Assembly (NCBI GenBank): GCA_039621445.1
Contig: CP154954.1
Span: 58,238,701 to 58,302,700 of the forward strand
Origin: Euglena gracilis
Taxonomy: Eukaryota > Euglenida > Euglenophyceae > Euglenales
DNA: 64,000 bases
Reading direction: 5' to 3'
Part shown: piece by piece, positions 53,729 to 63,674 of the stretch
How positions within the stretch are numbered: position 1 is the first letter of the stretch
Layout of the letters: each line of letters opens with the position of its first letter
The notes under the pieces: model-generated
Databases searched by the model: none
The model's input: the letters and a program-made list of their open reading frames with translations, nothing else
What the model was told of the DNA's origin: nothing
Made by a program: the position numbers and the translations under genes

Positions 53729-53831
53729 TTACGTGAGGGAGGGGAAGGTGCTGCCGCGCTTTTTGGAGACGGCGGAGGCTGGGCGGTCGTGAAACTCCTG
53801 CCTGGCTTTGAGGAGGACCGAAATCACTGGG
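53729..53831 (-). CDS. Gene 4 exon 13 (terminal)
   Basis: 103 bp to TAA. Acceptor ctctgtctgacag. Reads PVISVLLKARQEFHDRPASA, ending KKRGSTFPSLT. Confidence 0.75.
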
Positions 53832-56800
53832 CTGTCAGACAGAGAGGAGGAAAGAGGGCGGGTGACAAGGAGTGAGAAGGTGGCGTCGACAAAGAACAGC
53901 CACAGGCCATGGCCATGAAAAGGGGGAGAAAAAAGAGTTGAGGGGAAACCAAACGTGGGCTGAGAGGGCACCTCCTCAGACACGCACTTGAGTTTCAGCC
54001 GTTTCAGAAGGGTCTGCCAACCCCTTGTGGACATTGCGGAGGCCCAAGCGGAGAATGGAAGGGGGAATGGGACACCGGACCCCCCCGCATGTCCTACGAA
54101 CATTTTGGAGGCGAGGTTTATGAACAGGGGGAATTTATTGTAAAGGGATCCCAATTACACAAACTTCTACCGATGGCGACAAAAATCGGGGTCCGAACAG
54201 GGGTGCCCATTGGACACGAGGACTCGACAGCCCCGCGGGGGGCACGAGGGCGCCCATCATCCCCTGGTACTCCGCCTCCGTCACCGTCTCCCCCCAGAAG
54301 TTGACCACCTCCTTCACCATGTGGACGAAGAAGGCCCACTCCTCCCCGCCCTCGTGCCGCGCGTCGCAGATCGGGCCGCTCTGCCTCAATCCCCCGGCCC
54401 GTCCTGTGGTCGGTCCAGCCGTGCAGGCGCACAAGAGACCCATCTCTCCTTGAAACCGCACCGGGCACAATAAACCTTGGTGGTGCCTAATTCCCAGCAC
54501 CATTTTTTGCCCCCCCCCCACGACGGACGGACCCTCCCCGGGCGGACGGACCCCAAAAATTTTTTTCTTCCAAAACACTTTTTATCACTTTAGAACAGCA
54601 AAAAAGTGTTTTTCAGCTTCAGCGCAAATTTTTTTTCGGCCCGGACAGATGGACGGACGGACCCCCCTCCCCCCCACGACGGACGGACCCCCCTGGGCAG
54701 ACGGACCGTCTCCCCCCGGAATGATTGGGTTGTACACATTTCCAGCTCAGGAAAGCAGGAAATGTGTTCAAATAACGGGAACCATCTTCTGTTCTGCTTG
54801 CCCTGCCAAAATATGTGGCCACTGCCAAAGGCAAAGGTACTGCCAGTTATTGGGGGGGGGGCAACGTTGGTTCCCATTTTGTGAGGTAACTGGTGAGGAA
54901 ATGCCTCTTGCCAAAAAAGGGACCAGGGCATCGTTTTTGGACAAATAACAGTAATGAACTCAACTTTGTCATGCCCCAGAGGACGAACTTGAAAAAAAAA
55001 TCGAACAAATGCAAATTTGCTCCAGCATGGACACACTTGTCCTCTGCTTTCTTTTGTGTTATTGACATTGTTGCTGTGTTGTTGCTGCTGCTGCTGATGT
55101 GATTGTTGCTGTTGGTTGTTGCTGCCCAAGAACTGCCCGGCCGTATCGGACGAAATCCTCTGCGGCGATGCGTCGTGCCAGCTTCTTGCTGAGGCCTGGC
55201 ACAAAAGCGCAGTATACGTGTTGGCACCAGATCAGCCTGCAGGGGGAGGTGGTTGGCAAGAGGTGAGTCGGAGGAGGGAAAAGAAAACACACACACACAC
55301 ACACACAACCGGCGTTTATCCCACGGTCGTTCCTGTGCACAATGCCAACTGGGTTGTGTTTTCAGTGCCGACGTGTCGCTTGGAGTCACGCTTTTGCTTA
55401 AGGACCCCCGGGGGGGGGGTACTGGCTAGCCAATCGGCTAGACACTGGAAAAAGTGGACTAGCTAGACCTCCCCCGGGGGGGGGGGGTCCGGGGGTCCCC
55501 CGGACTGGAAAAATGAGGTTTTTAACAGGTTTTTGGCTGATTTTGTTCCAAAAATTTCCAAAAATGGCCAAAAAACGGGCATTTTTGGCCATTTTTGGGG
55601 TCCCAAAAAAATTTTCGGCGCTTCGCGCCGGTCACTGGAAAAAAAATTCCACCAGCTAGCCCTGCTAGCAGGCCCCCCCCCGGGGGGGGGTCTGCTAGAA
55701 ACCCCACTAGCCAAATTTGGACTAGCTCCCCCCCTGGGGGGTACTGCAATCCCTTAAGCAAAAGCCTGCTTGGAGTCCTAAAGCAGGGATTTGTGCTTAT
55801 CCTTTTTTGGGAGGTCAAATTCTTATCCGTAGTTATCCGTATTTATCCGCAGTTATCCGTAGTTATCTGTAGTTATCCTTATTTGCTAAAATACCCTTCC
55901 TGACAGGGAATATCCATCTAGAAGTGGCTGCAATTGAAAAGATGAAGGGAGTTGATCATCATAAACCTCAGGAATGCCTAAACTTCGTGAAATATGACAA
56001 TCTAAACAGAAAACGACAAGCATCCAAGGCAGATGGAAACGACACTGTCCGGTGTGGGTTTTTTACTCTTTCATCCACCGTTGTTCACAATCACCGTTGC
56101 AGAACATGCCACCGGCTGCCTGCCGGAGGTTAGCCGACATCTTCTGACGGCTTTTAACATCAATGACACGGGCCAAAATGCAAGCAGCCCATCTCTTTAT
56201 CAGATGCACGCTGCCAAATGGAAAATTGTAGCGAAAAAAAAGCTGAAGAAAAGGGCTGCTTGAAAGACCGTTCAATCACTGCACCAGAGACAGGAAAATA
56301 GACATGAAAAACAGCCTCAGAAAGGGCGGGCTCACGTTGAGCCCAGAAAGGCCCAATGTCTCGTCAAAAAATTTTGCTTATCCGTAGTTATCCGTAGTTA
56401 TCCGTAATTATCCTTATTTGGACTTTTGGGCTCATCCGTAGTTATCCGTAGTTATCCGTTTTTATCCGTATTTGGGGGTTTCAGGCTTATCCGTAGTTAT
56501 CCGTAGTTATCCGTAGTTATCCATTTCAGGATAAGCACAAATCCCTGTGGCTCATATGGCCTTGGTGTGGCACTCCTTTATGATTCAGGTGCATGGCAAC
56601 TTGTGGGACGAAATGTTTGCATTATTTTTTTTCTATGCACGCAAACATCTGCCCCCAGCATGAGGTGGGGCAGAAAGATTGCTCCCCTCCCTCTGGCCTG
56701 GTGGGTGCGCCGGTTCAGCGCCACGTTTGGCCCGTTCCGCTGATCGCCCGACGGGTTCTCCGTGCCGAACGTCACCACGTTGAACATCTTGCGCAGCGCC

Positions 56801-59800
56801 TTCTCCAGCTTGTGGGACGTGGCCAGCTCCGCCCGCATCGCCGCCAGCCCTCCGCGCCGGCCCCACCGGGGTGGCACCGCCTGTGATTCGGGGGATGTGC
56901 ACTTGCTGGCAACCCTTTCCCCCCTCGCCAACGCCACCACTGATTAACTGTTCATTGTTCGTACCCTGCTCCCCCACCCGAACAGCCGGAAATTGTCGCC
57001 GGACAGGCCGGCCAGTGCCGAGGCCCTGCCAGGGTCCCGGGGCGGGACCGCGGCAGGTTCTCAGACACCCCAAGGGTGGGAATCGTTCCATTCATTTGAA
57101 CTGCTTCACATCTCGATCCCACTTCCAAACAAGATTTTTATTCAATGACCGTTTTCTCTCCTTTGCCTTTCCTTGTTTTGAGGGTGTCTGACTGCAACAA
57201 AAGACCTGGGGAACCAACGACAGCCAACTTCTCTGAGGTTGGACGACCAGCCCCCGGCTGCAGGCGCCGATGCAATGCTGGACGATCACCGCCCAGGGCA
57301 ACCCCGCCAGAGGGGCGCAGAGCGACAGGCTGGGCACGCTGAACTCCTTCCAGCGGTACCAGTCCCGCGCCTCCTCCTCCGAGGTCCCGGCCAGGCCACA
57401 CTGGGCCTCCGAGGAAAGCCGGCCGGTGGGCGATTTGGCTAATGTGGTTGGACTGAAAGACTGCTGGCCTTGGGGGGGGGGGGCGAGGGTTGTGGTGAAA
57501 AGCTGGTTGGTCAAGGCTCGATGTGAGGGCAGGCGGGCATTGTCGCTCCCCCTCCCCCGGGGCGGTGGGAAACACTTCCCTCCACCTAAACGGCCAAAAC
57601 GAACCATTTTCAGCCCGGAGCCCCAAAATTATTTAACCCCAAACCGGTTCGGAACGTGATTTGATTACTTTTGGGAAAAATTTGTCAAATTGCCAAAAAG
57701 AAAGAATTCGGCACACAGAACAGCACTTTTTTGGTCGTTTTGGTTCCCCCGGGTCTACCACTGAAACATGAAACGGACGATGGGGTTGCCAGCGCATCAT
57801 TGCACAGCTTCAGCCTCGCCTGGGCGTGAAGCACGTTTGGGCCGTGAGGAACTTGTGCGGGGCCAGGTGCTCACAATCGGCCGACTCCCCATCCGGGGGT
57901 CTTTCGCACGGTGGTCATGGAAGTAAATCCGGATCGACCAATTCCTTTGATCATCCAAAAAGATCTCCAACTCCGGTTCCACCAACCCGACGTGCAGAGC
58001 AGTGGACGACGTTTCCCACCTTTTAACGATCCCCCCCGGGGGGGTCCAGCTCAGAGGCTGGAAAAGATGGGCAGGATGAAAAAGACTGCTGGCTGACCCC
58101 CCACCCCATTGGGGTCAGCTGGAACTGGGAGACTGGTGGAAACTAAGTATTTTGTGTTTTGTCTTACCCCCCCCCCCCCCTAGTAGAAGCACGGGTGAGC
58201 TTATAGGGGGCCGCCGCCTCCGGCGGCGGGGGGTGCGCATCTATTTGGACCCTACCTAAGCGATTTTTGTTGATTTCCTTTAGAAATCCCATCAAAATGG
58301 GGGGTGCACTTGTTGCTGACCGCCGCCTTTGGCGGCGGGGGGGGGGGTGCGCTTTAAAAAAGTGTCACCCCTTCGGGGTCCGAAACTGCGTCCTTAAAAT
58401 GTGCGCACCTGTGCACTCCCCCCCAATTTCCAACGACCCCCCATGTGTCCAACCCCCCCCCCCCCAGTCGGAGGACACCTGTTTGGAGATGTAGCCAATT
58501 TTTTGGTCCCAGCAACAAGCTCAACCAATGAGTCAAGTGATTATGTGTCAAATTTGATAGGAGTATTTGTTACAGTCTTCCAATTTCTGACCCAACATGC
58601 AACAGACTGTGTTTCGATGAGTCAGGGGCCTTCAGCATAATAATTGTGTGTGCTTTCTGACCTGAGATGTGACAGTGGTTTCTCCTTTGGGGTTGCGCAC
58701 TTTTTAGGGAGGTAGTTTCAGACCCTTTGGGTGTGCACACTTATGAGGGCACTGCACATAATTTGGGAACTGTGCATAATTAGGGCACGCTTATTAGGGG
58801 GAGTTTACAGGATTTCCGATTTCACAAAAAAATTCCTAAAAAAGAACCGGTAACCGCTGCGGGCCGTGGCAGGTGGGGGCATCGGATTCGCGAGGCCGGT
58901 GGGGGGGGGGAGCGCCCCTGAGTGCGGCGCTGCGGACCTTGTTGAAGAGGCGCAGGCGCGTCTCGCACTTCCACTCCTGCTCCACCGCTGGCAGGGCCCT
59001 GGGGTTTGGGCGGCGCCCCCGACCCCGTTCTGCCCCGGGGCACAGGCAAATGAAATGAAAATGCACTGCACACAAAAATTCTGGGAGGTGGGCCTCCTGG
59101 CCCGTTGCCTGCCTGGTCTCACAGAGAGTTGTCCCCCTCCACCCCCGCCAAATTGGCCACCCCGAACATTTTGGCTGTTTTGGGCAAATTACCGGGTCTG
59201 TGGGTCAACGAGTATGGGAAAAAATTGTACTCTTTTTGAAGTATGTTGGGATGTCCTTGCTTCATTACATCGTTGGGAAGTCAGAGTTTTACATGGATGT
59301 TTTGCCAGAAAAAAATGGGGGGGGAATGGGGGTCAGCCAAACTCCCATCCCACCTGCCACCTGGGAAGTTGCCCTCTTGGGCCCAGAATGACCAGCCTCG
59401 CCCTCCGCCCTCTGTGCTCGCCAGTTTGGCTGAAGCCAACTCATGGGACGGGAGTGGGCATCAGGCACACATAATGTGCTTGGGGCATTCTCGACAGCCG
59501 GGCCACGGTTTACCCCACCAGCGCTGCTTCCTCCCAGGCAAGCACAAATGAATACACAGAGATATGTCTGTGCAAATGCACAAATATCTGTAGGCATGGA
59601 TGGTGTGCATGCATTTGCTATATACACATTTACGGTGTGGAGAGCAGCCTCCATAGAAATGCGAATGGAGGCCCACGCGTCCCTGGGCAGGCTATCCAGC
59701 GACTCGTAGGGTACTTCCGCCCACGCCTTGTCACGCACCTTAACGCGCTTTGTGTAGCTGCCCAGCAGGGCGCCGACGAAGTTGTCCTGCCTTGCAGGGA

Positions 59801-62800
59801 GGGCGGCGGATGGGGATAGGGGCTGACCCCCAGGCCAGGTGGCTGGACGAATAAAATCACTTAGTGCCCCGGGGGGGGGCACCTTTTTCCGGTGAGCGTA
59901 TGTCCCTACAGCGCTGGAATTACCCCAGAGTTGCTCACCCGGCCAGGGGGAGCAACACACGAGCTGGCCATACTACTGGCTACTCACCACACAACGAGCT
60001 GGGCCAGAAGCGAATTTAGTGCTGGCCATAAACTGACAAGAAGCCTTAGTGCAACTCAGGGGGCACTTTTTCCCTGGGCCCAAACCCACCCACCCACTTA
60101 TTTTCAAAAACCCACTCATGACCCCCCATTACAATTTCCTAGGATGGGTATGGTTGTGTCCCAGAGACTCTGAGTGCTTGCTGAGGGGGTGTGTGTGCCT
60201 GAAGTCCAAGCTAAATTGGGCCCCAACTTCCAGTCTTTTCCGGCAGTGAGACAGTCGGAACAGTCCCCCGGAGGACACACATCCTGCCATCACTGGGCGG
60301 AATCCTTTGTCCTGCAAGAGGTGGTACCACTCTGGCAACGTACCTGCCATTTCGGGGAGGGAGCGGCTTTGCCCCAGTTTGCAGGCACCGCCAAAACGAG
60401 AATCCACATGCCTTCTTCAAGGAAAGCATCTTGGGGTGTCCCCTTCTGAACAACTGCGGACCCCCACCCCCAATCCGACAGCTTTCAAAGCATCGATGGC
60501 CGTCGCTTATTACCTTTCATTAATTCCACTGCAAAACCACACTTGTGTAAACCAAGGTCTGCACCAGAAATCAAGAATTGAAACAGCATCCGGCCGGCAT
60601 AACAGGTTTTCCGCCAATGCCTCGAAGATATCATACACCTTCCCTGCCTCCATGGCAAGGAGTTGGGTGCATACAGCCGCACCTCTGGGATCAACCCCAC
60701 CTGCCCGTTGATGCGAGGCTGGTAGCCGAGCTCTATCACGTCGCTTGCAGGCTGCAGAGCCTCGTCCTGAGCCACTACCATCTGGAAGCATATGAAAAAA
60801 AATAAAGGCATAACCCCTGAGCACCAAAACATCCAAAAACATAAATTTACATTCCCCCCCGAACACTCTGAAAAAGGATTCTTCAGGAACAGACAAACAG
60901 CTAGATTTGATGACGAGTTGGTGATAAACTTGGTACATAGATGAAAATAACACCTTGAAAATACCGAAAATAAGTTCGGAATCACTGCCCAATCCTTTGA
61001 TCACACTGTTCGGCCCCACCACGTCAATCCATTTTGCTGCCACCAACTTTGGGCAATGAGAAATAAAACGTCAGCTGCGTTCAGGCTGTGATGCGGGAGG
61101 ATGCTTCTCATCGGATCTTACCTCACCAGCGTGCACTGGGATACAAGTACAGAACTCCTTTCCAGGGTTCGATACAAGGGCAGGTAGGGGGGTGGGTCGG
61201 ACCCTCCCTTCGGTCCAGCTGGGGGGGGGGGGAGTACCCCTGTACAGCGGCGCGGTCTGGGTGAAGAAATTTTTGCACCCCCAAATCAGCCAAAAATGCC
61301 ACTTTGGGTACCTGGGCAAAATTTTGCCAAAAATGCCCAATATTTTCGGCGCAAAGCATGGGAAGGAAAATTTGGCCTGTGGGTCCTCCGTCCCCCACTG
61401 GGAACCGCACCTTCCCGGGGGGGGGGGAGGTACCCAGGACCCCCCCAAAAAGCCGTTTCGTTGTCCCATAGGACTTTGGTATTGTCAGATGCGCAATTTT
61501 TTTTTGAGTTGGCGTGCTAACGGTTTCGCGATTTTTTTTGCGAAATCAGTCACGTCAATCGTATAGCATTGCACTAAACCCCAAAATCCTTTTAAATGTG
61601 TGATTCTTTTGTTTTCACTTTTTCATGGCTTCCAGCTTGCTTGGATATGCCTTTTGCCATTGTTCAAAATGTGGCCGCAAAAATCTATCGTTTCGCACAA
61701 CAAAGACATTTTTGGGCCTTCGACGAAAAGCAAGTTGTTTTGAAGCCCCCCTTGGCAAGTGGGGTGGCCGGTGGGGGGACCCCCTTCTCTAACCCGCGCC
61801 CTCTGTAACTCGCAATTGAGGGGTTTTCCTTTGCCAGTGCGCGCATTTGCGCACACCAACCTTTCTCTCTTTGCGAAAGTGACAATACCCAAAACCCATA
61901 TGAGGCAATCAGGGAAGACGAAAGCAAGGACTTTGCTATTAAGGTGCCTAAGAGCAGCATATGGGGTACATTACACCCGGAAAATATGTGTTTGGAACCT
62001 TTCAATGGCTGCCTCATCAACATGGGATGCTATCTGAAAGTTTGGGGGAGGTAAGACTAATCATGAAATGATGCAGCCAAATTTGAATTTGTGGGAATTT
62101 GAATGGTTGGCTTGCGCATTTGCGCAAAAAAAATGGTGCATGCAAATGTGCAAACCAACCTTGTGCAAATGTGTCAATGGGCCACAGGTGCAAGCAGAAA
62201 TTGTACTGTGGTTGTTTTGCGCAAATGCGCACACAGGCTGCTTGCATATTTGCACAAACCTACCACTTGCGCAACTTTACAAAACACACCAATTTAGACC
62301 ACCCAAACGTACCAGCAACGTTCATGGGTATTGGGCGCCAGCAACACAGGAATACGAGGGAGGGAATATCACAATTTCATCACATTCATTTTTTCAGCTC
62401 CAAACACACTGACATAGGAGGCTTTTGGTTGGTTTTCAAATGGTTGGTGTGCGCGAATGCATAAACCGTCTATTTGTGCAATTGCGCTCACCAACGTCGT
62501 CTTTGCTGCTGTGTGGGTATCCACATGTTTACATTTAAATTGTTTTTTGAAATTTTAATTATTTAAAAGGTTGAAAACTTTTAACAAGAGTTTGAAATTG
62601 TGAAACTCTTAAAAATTTCAAGAGTGCTAAATTCAGTGTGGTGATGGACAACTTGCCACTGGACTCAATGGCAATGTTAATGTGTGCACCTACAGCAGTT
62701 TTGACCCCCTCCCCAAGACCGAGTCCTGGGGGGTCCTGGGGGGTCCTGGGGGGGGTCGTCTGGGACAAAGAACCCAGAAGGAGTCTTCAAAAAGTAAAAA

Positions 62801-63674
62801 CCTTACAAATGATGATGTTCCTTTTAAGCCCCCCCCCGGTAGCAGGCATCTGGAACTCCACAGTCAGTGAGTCCTGGGGGGGGGGGGTCCGGGGGGTCCT
62901 GGGGGAGACTGGCCATGACTCAACTTGTGGCATCCCTCCTGTGTTCACAAACGGAGGGACGGCGTGTCACAAACAGTTCAAAAATCTGGACCCCAGCCCT
63001 CCAAAGTCAAAGTTCTTTGCGACGTGTGCAAATGCCCACGCCGACACAAAAATCCTTAAGCGAGAGGCACGCCGCCTGAGTTGCTGCCAACCCGGTGCAG
63101 GCACGGCGGGGAAACCACTGCGGGCAGCCTGGCCCTCGTCCTTCTTCTTCCCCTCCTCCACCTTGCGTTTCCGCGCCACGAACTTGTACCGCAACTGCAG
63201 TTCGGGCGCCGTGCTGTCGGGTTGGGCAGCCTCCGGGGGGACGGTCCCGTGGGGGCCACTGCCCTCCAACGGAGGAGACACGGGGACGCAACCGCCAGTG
63301 GCTTGGCGCCGACAATGCATCTGAGGCGTGGCATGGCCCCTTTCTTTCGGGAAATTTTTCAGTAATCATGTGATGATGTGTATTTTTTGGGGTGTTCTTT
63401 TGTTAAACTGAATGCAAATGATGGTTCAAAACACACAAAATCCGGCGCTGTCCGAAGCTCCGTGAGCAGTGGCCCAGTCAGAGGGAGCCACTCTGCCCCT
63501 TTCTTGGCCTCGGCCCCGAATTCCACACCGGCAGCCCCGCCCACCCTCAGATGGCGGGCGGCCACAGAAGGCAGGCATGCAGGCCCCCCCCCCCCCCCAG
63601 CACCTGGCCTGGGCCACAGTTGAAGGTGAGGCTGGGGGCAACTGTGTTGGCTTGGCACGAACTTTGCTAGCCAT
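53729..63674 (-). CDS. Gene 4: unrecognised protein, 13 exons, boundaries consistent throughout
   Basis: ATG at 63674, TAA at 53729-53731, 535 residues; all twelve junctions join in phase and the summed exon length is a multiple of three. I do not recognise the family. Visible features: a basic, Lys-rich stretch (FVARKRKVEEGKKK) after about 60 residues; a conserved-looking centre (GLGSDSELIFGIFK, YQPRINGQVGLIPEVRLYAP, KVRDKAWAEVPYESLDSLP); an aromatic segment EIFLDDQRNWSIRIYFHDH; a possible membrane helix around LCAPLAGLPWAVIVQHCIG; and a helical C-terminus (AFFVHMVKEVVNFWGE) ending in SKKRGSTFPSLT. The mix suggests a globular protein, possibly membrane-attached. Three splice choices (left edge of 56753, right edge of 58979, left edge of 54229) were made for phase and could change. 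Confidence 0.65.
54229..54380 (-). CDS. Gene 4 exon 12
   Basis: 152 bp, phase 0 to 2. Acceptor ttgaggcag, donor GGGGCT|gtcgag. Reads EEWAFFVHMVKEVVNFWGET and TEAEYQGMMGALVPPAG. Confidence 0.7.
54508..54725. repeat. GACGGACGGACC repeats
   Basis: The word ACGACGGACGGACCC occurs twice and GGACGGACGG again, around an AT-rich centre with CGGCCCGGACAG. Intron of gene 4. Confidence 0.6.
55076..55125. repeat. TTG/CTG trinucleotide run
   Basis: TTGCTGCTGCTGCTGATG followed by TTGCTGTTGG words, next to the donor side of gene 4 exon 11. Confidence 0.75.
55134..55236 (-). CDS. Gene 4 exon 11
   Basis: 103 bp, phase 2 to 0. Acceptor ccccctgcag, donor CGGGCA|gttctt. Reads FVPGLSKKLARRIAAEDFVR. Confidence 0.65.
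55284..55308. repeat. (CA)n microsatellite
   Basis: CA run in the intron upstream of gene 4 exon 11. Confidence 0.85.
55387..55768. mobile_element. MITE A2 (hAT-like), perfect 8-bp duplication
   Basis: 382 bp. Ends CACGCTTTTGCTTAAGG / CCTTAAGCAAAAGCCTG; CTTGGAGT at 55379-55386 and 55769-55776. Interior nearly identical to A1, including GGCGCTTCGCGCC. Abuts element E2. Confidence 0.9.
55784..56547. mobile_element. Element E2
   Basis: Ends CAGGGATTTGTGCTTATCC / GGATAAGCACAAATCCCTG with subterminal TTATCCGTAG arrays (55825-55880, 56377-56520). Matches E1 without the nested F block. No flanking duplication seen. Confidence 0.85.
56753..56880 (-). CDS. Gene 4 exon 10
   Basis: 128 bp, phase 0 to 2. 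Acceptor cgaatcacag, donor AACCC|gtcggg. Reads MRAELATSHKLEKALRKMFN. The open frame continues past the donor (QRNGPNVALNRRTHQAR), so a longer exon is possible. Confidence 0.55.
57248..57400 (-). CDS. Gene 4 exon 9
   Basis: 153 bp, phase 0 to 0. Acceptor ggaggcccag, donor GGGCTG|gtcgtc. Reads EEARDWYRWKEFSVPSLSLC and a hydrophobic PLAGLPWAVIVQHCIGACS. Confidence 0.7.
57875..58019 (-). CDS. Gene 4 exon 8
   Basis: 145 bp, phase 2 to 0. Acceptor cgttaaaag, donor CCGATT|gtgagc. Reads VEPELEIFLDDQRNWSIRIY. Confidence 0.7.
58165..58805. mobile_element. M-family repeat, copy 2
   Basis: CCCCCCCTAGTAGAAGCACGGG at left and GGCACGCTTATTAGGGGGAG at right; interior shares TTTCAGACCCTT and GCACTGCACATAAT words with copy 1. 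Has a GCCGCCGCCTCCGGCGGCGG hairpin, seen again at 58321 as GCCGCCTTTGGCGGCGG. Confidence 0.6.
58855..58979 (-). CDS. Gene 4 exon 7 (edges chosen by phase)
   Basis: QEWKCETRLRLFNKVRSAAL is clear. Acceptor gcggtggag and donor GCAGCG|gttacc give phase 0 to 2; AAG|gtccgc is a shorter alternative. Confidence 0.5.
59634..59790 (-). CDS. Gene 4 exon 6
   Basis: 157 bp, phase 2 to 0. Acceptor tccctgcaag, donor CACACC|gtaaat. Reads DNFVGALLGSYTKRVKVRDK and AEVPYESLDSLPRDAWAS. Confidence 0.75.
60050..60135. repeat. J-family fragment
   Basis: CACTTTTTCCCTGGGCCCAA plus CCCACCCACCCAC as in other J copies; right part missing. Confidence 0.5.
60639..60781 (-). CDS. Gene 4 exon 5
   Basis: 143 bp, phase 0 to 2. 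Acceptor tgcttccag, donor GGGAAG|gtgtat. Reads MVVAQDEALQPASDVIELGY and NGQVGLIPEVRLYAPNSL. Confidence 0.75.
60954..61046 (-). CDS. Gene 4 exon 4
   Basis: 93 bp, phase 0 to 0. Acceptor tgcccaaag, donor TTCAAG|gtgtta. Reads IDVVGPNSVIKGLGSDSELI. Confidence 0.65.
61163..61455. mobile_element. MITE G3, right end missing
   Basis: Left end CAGGGTTCGATACAAGGGC, then the G-family interior with CGGCGCAAAGC; no matching right terminus. Confidence 0.65.
61630..61755 (-). pseudogene. Ty3/gypsy-like reverse-transcriptase fragment
   Basis: Minus-strand reading contains KMSLLCETIDFCGHILNNG, matching the K-C-x-F...F-x-G-H-(I/V) motif near the end of Ty3/gypsy reverse transcriptases. Only about 35 residues are recognisable; flanks do not continue the domain. 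A relic in the gene 4 intron. Confidence 0.45.
61830..62490. repeat. Cluster of TGCGCAWWTGCGCA-like palindromes
   Basis: GCGCATTTGCGCA at 61848 and 62114, GCAAATGTGCAAACCAACC at 62142, GCGCAAATGCGCACAC at 62219, GCATATTTGCACAAACC at 62242, GTGCGCGAATGCATAAACC at 62450 and variants, often next to GGTTGG/CCAACC. Confidence 0.6.
61886..62050 (+). other. Exon-like plus-strand open segment
   Basis: The frame TQNPYEAIREDESKDFAIKV, then SIWGTLHPENMCLEPFNGCL, runs to a consensus donor AG|gtaaga at 62051. An AG (gcgaaag) precedes it. Composition is AT-richer than the four genes, so it may come from another gene or a mobile element. Confidence 0.35.
62700..62920. repeat. G-rich GTCCTGGGGG repeats
   Basis: GAGTCCTGGGGGGTCC occurs in direct copies at 62721 and 62869 with several further GGTCCTGGGGG units. 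Confidence 0.65.
63105..63230 (-). CDS. Gene 4 exon 3
   Basis: 126 bp, phase 0 to 0. Acceptor cccccggag, donor CCCGCC|gtgcct. Reads PELQLRYKFVARKRKVEEGK; the strongly basic run could be a nuclear signal or a surface helix. Confidence 0.6.
63437..63545 (-). CDS. Gene 4 exon 2
   Basis: 109 bp, phase 2 to 0. Acceptor gccatctgag, donor GATTTT|gtgtgt. Reads AEAKKGAEWLPLTGPLLTEL. Confidence 0.65.
63604..63674 (-). CDS. Gene 4 exon 1 (start)
   Basis: 71 bp. MASKVRAKPTQLPPASPSTV, donor GCCAG|gtgctg, phase 2, matching exon 2. Codons are less GC-rich than elsewhere. Confidence 0.5.
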
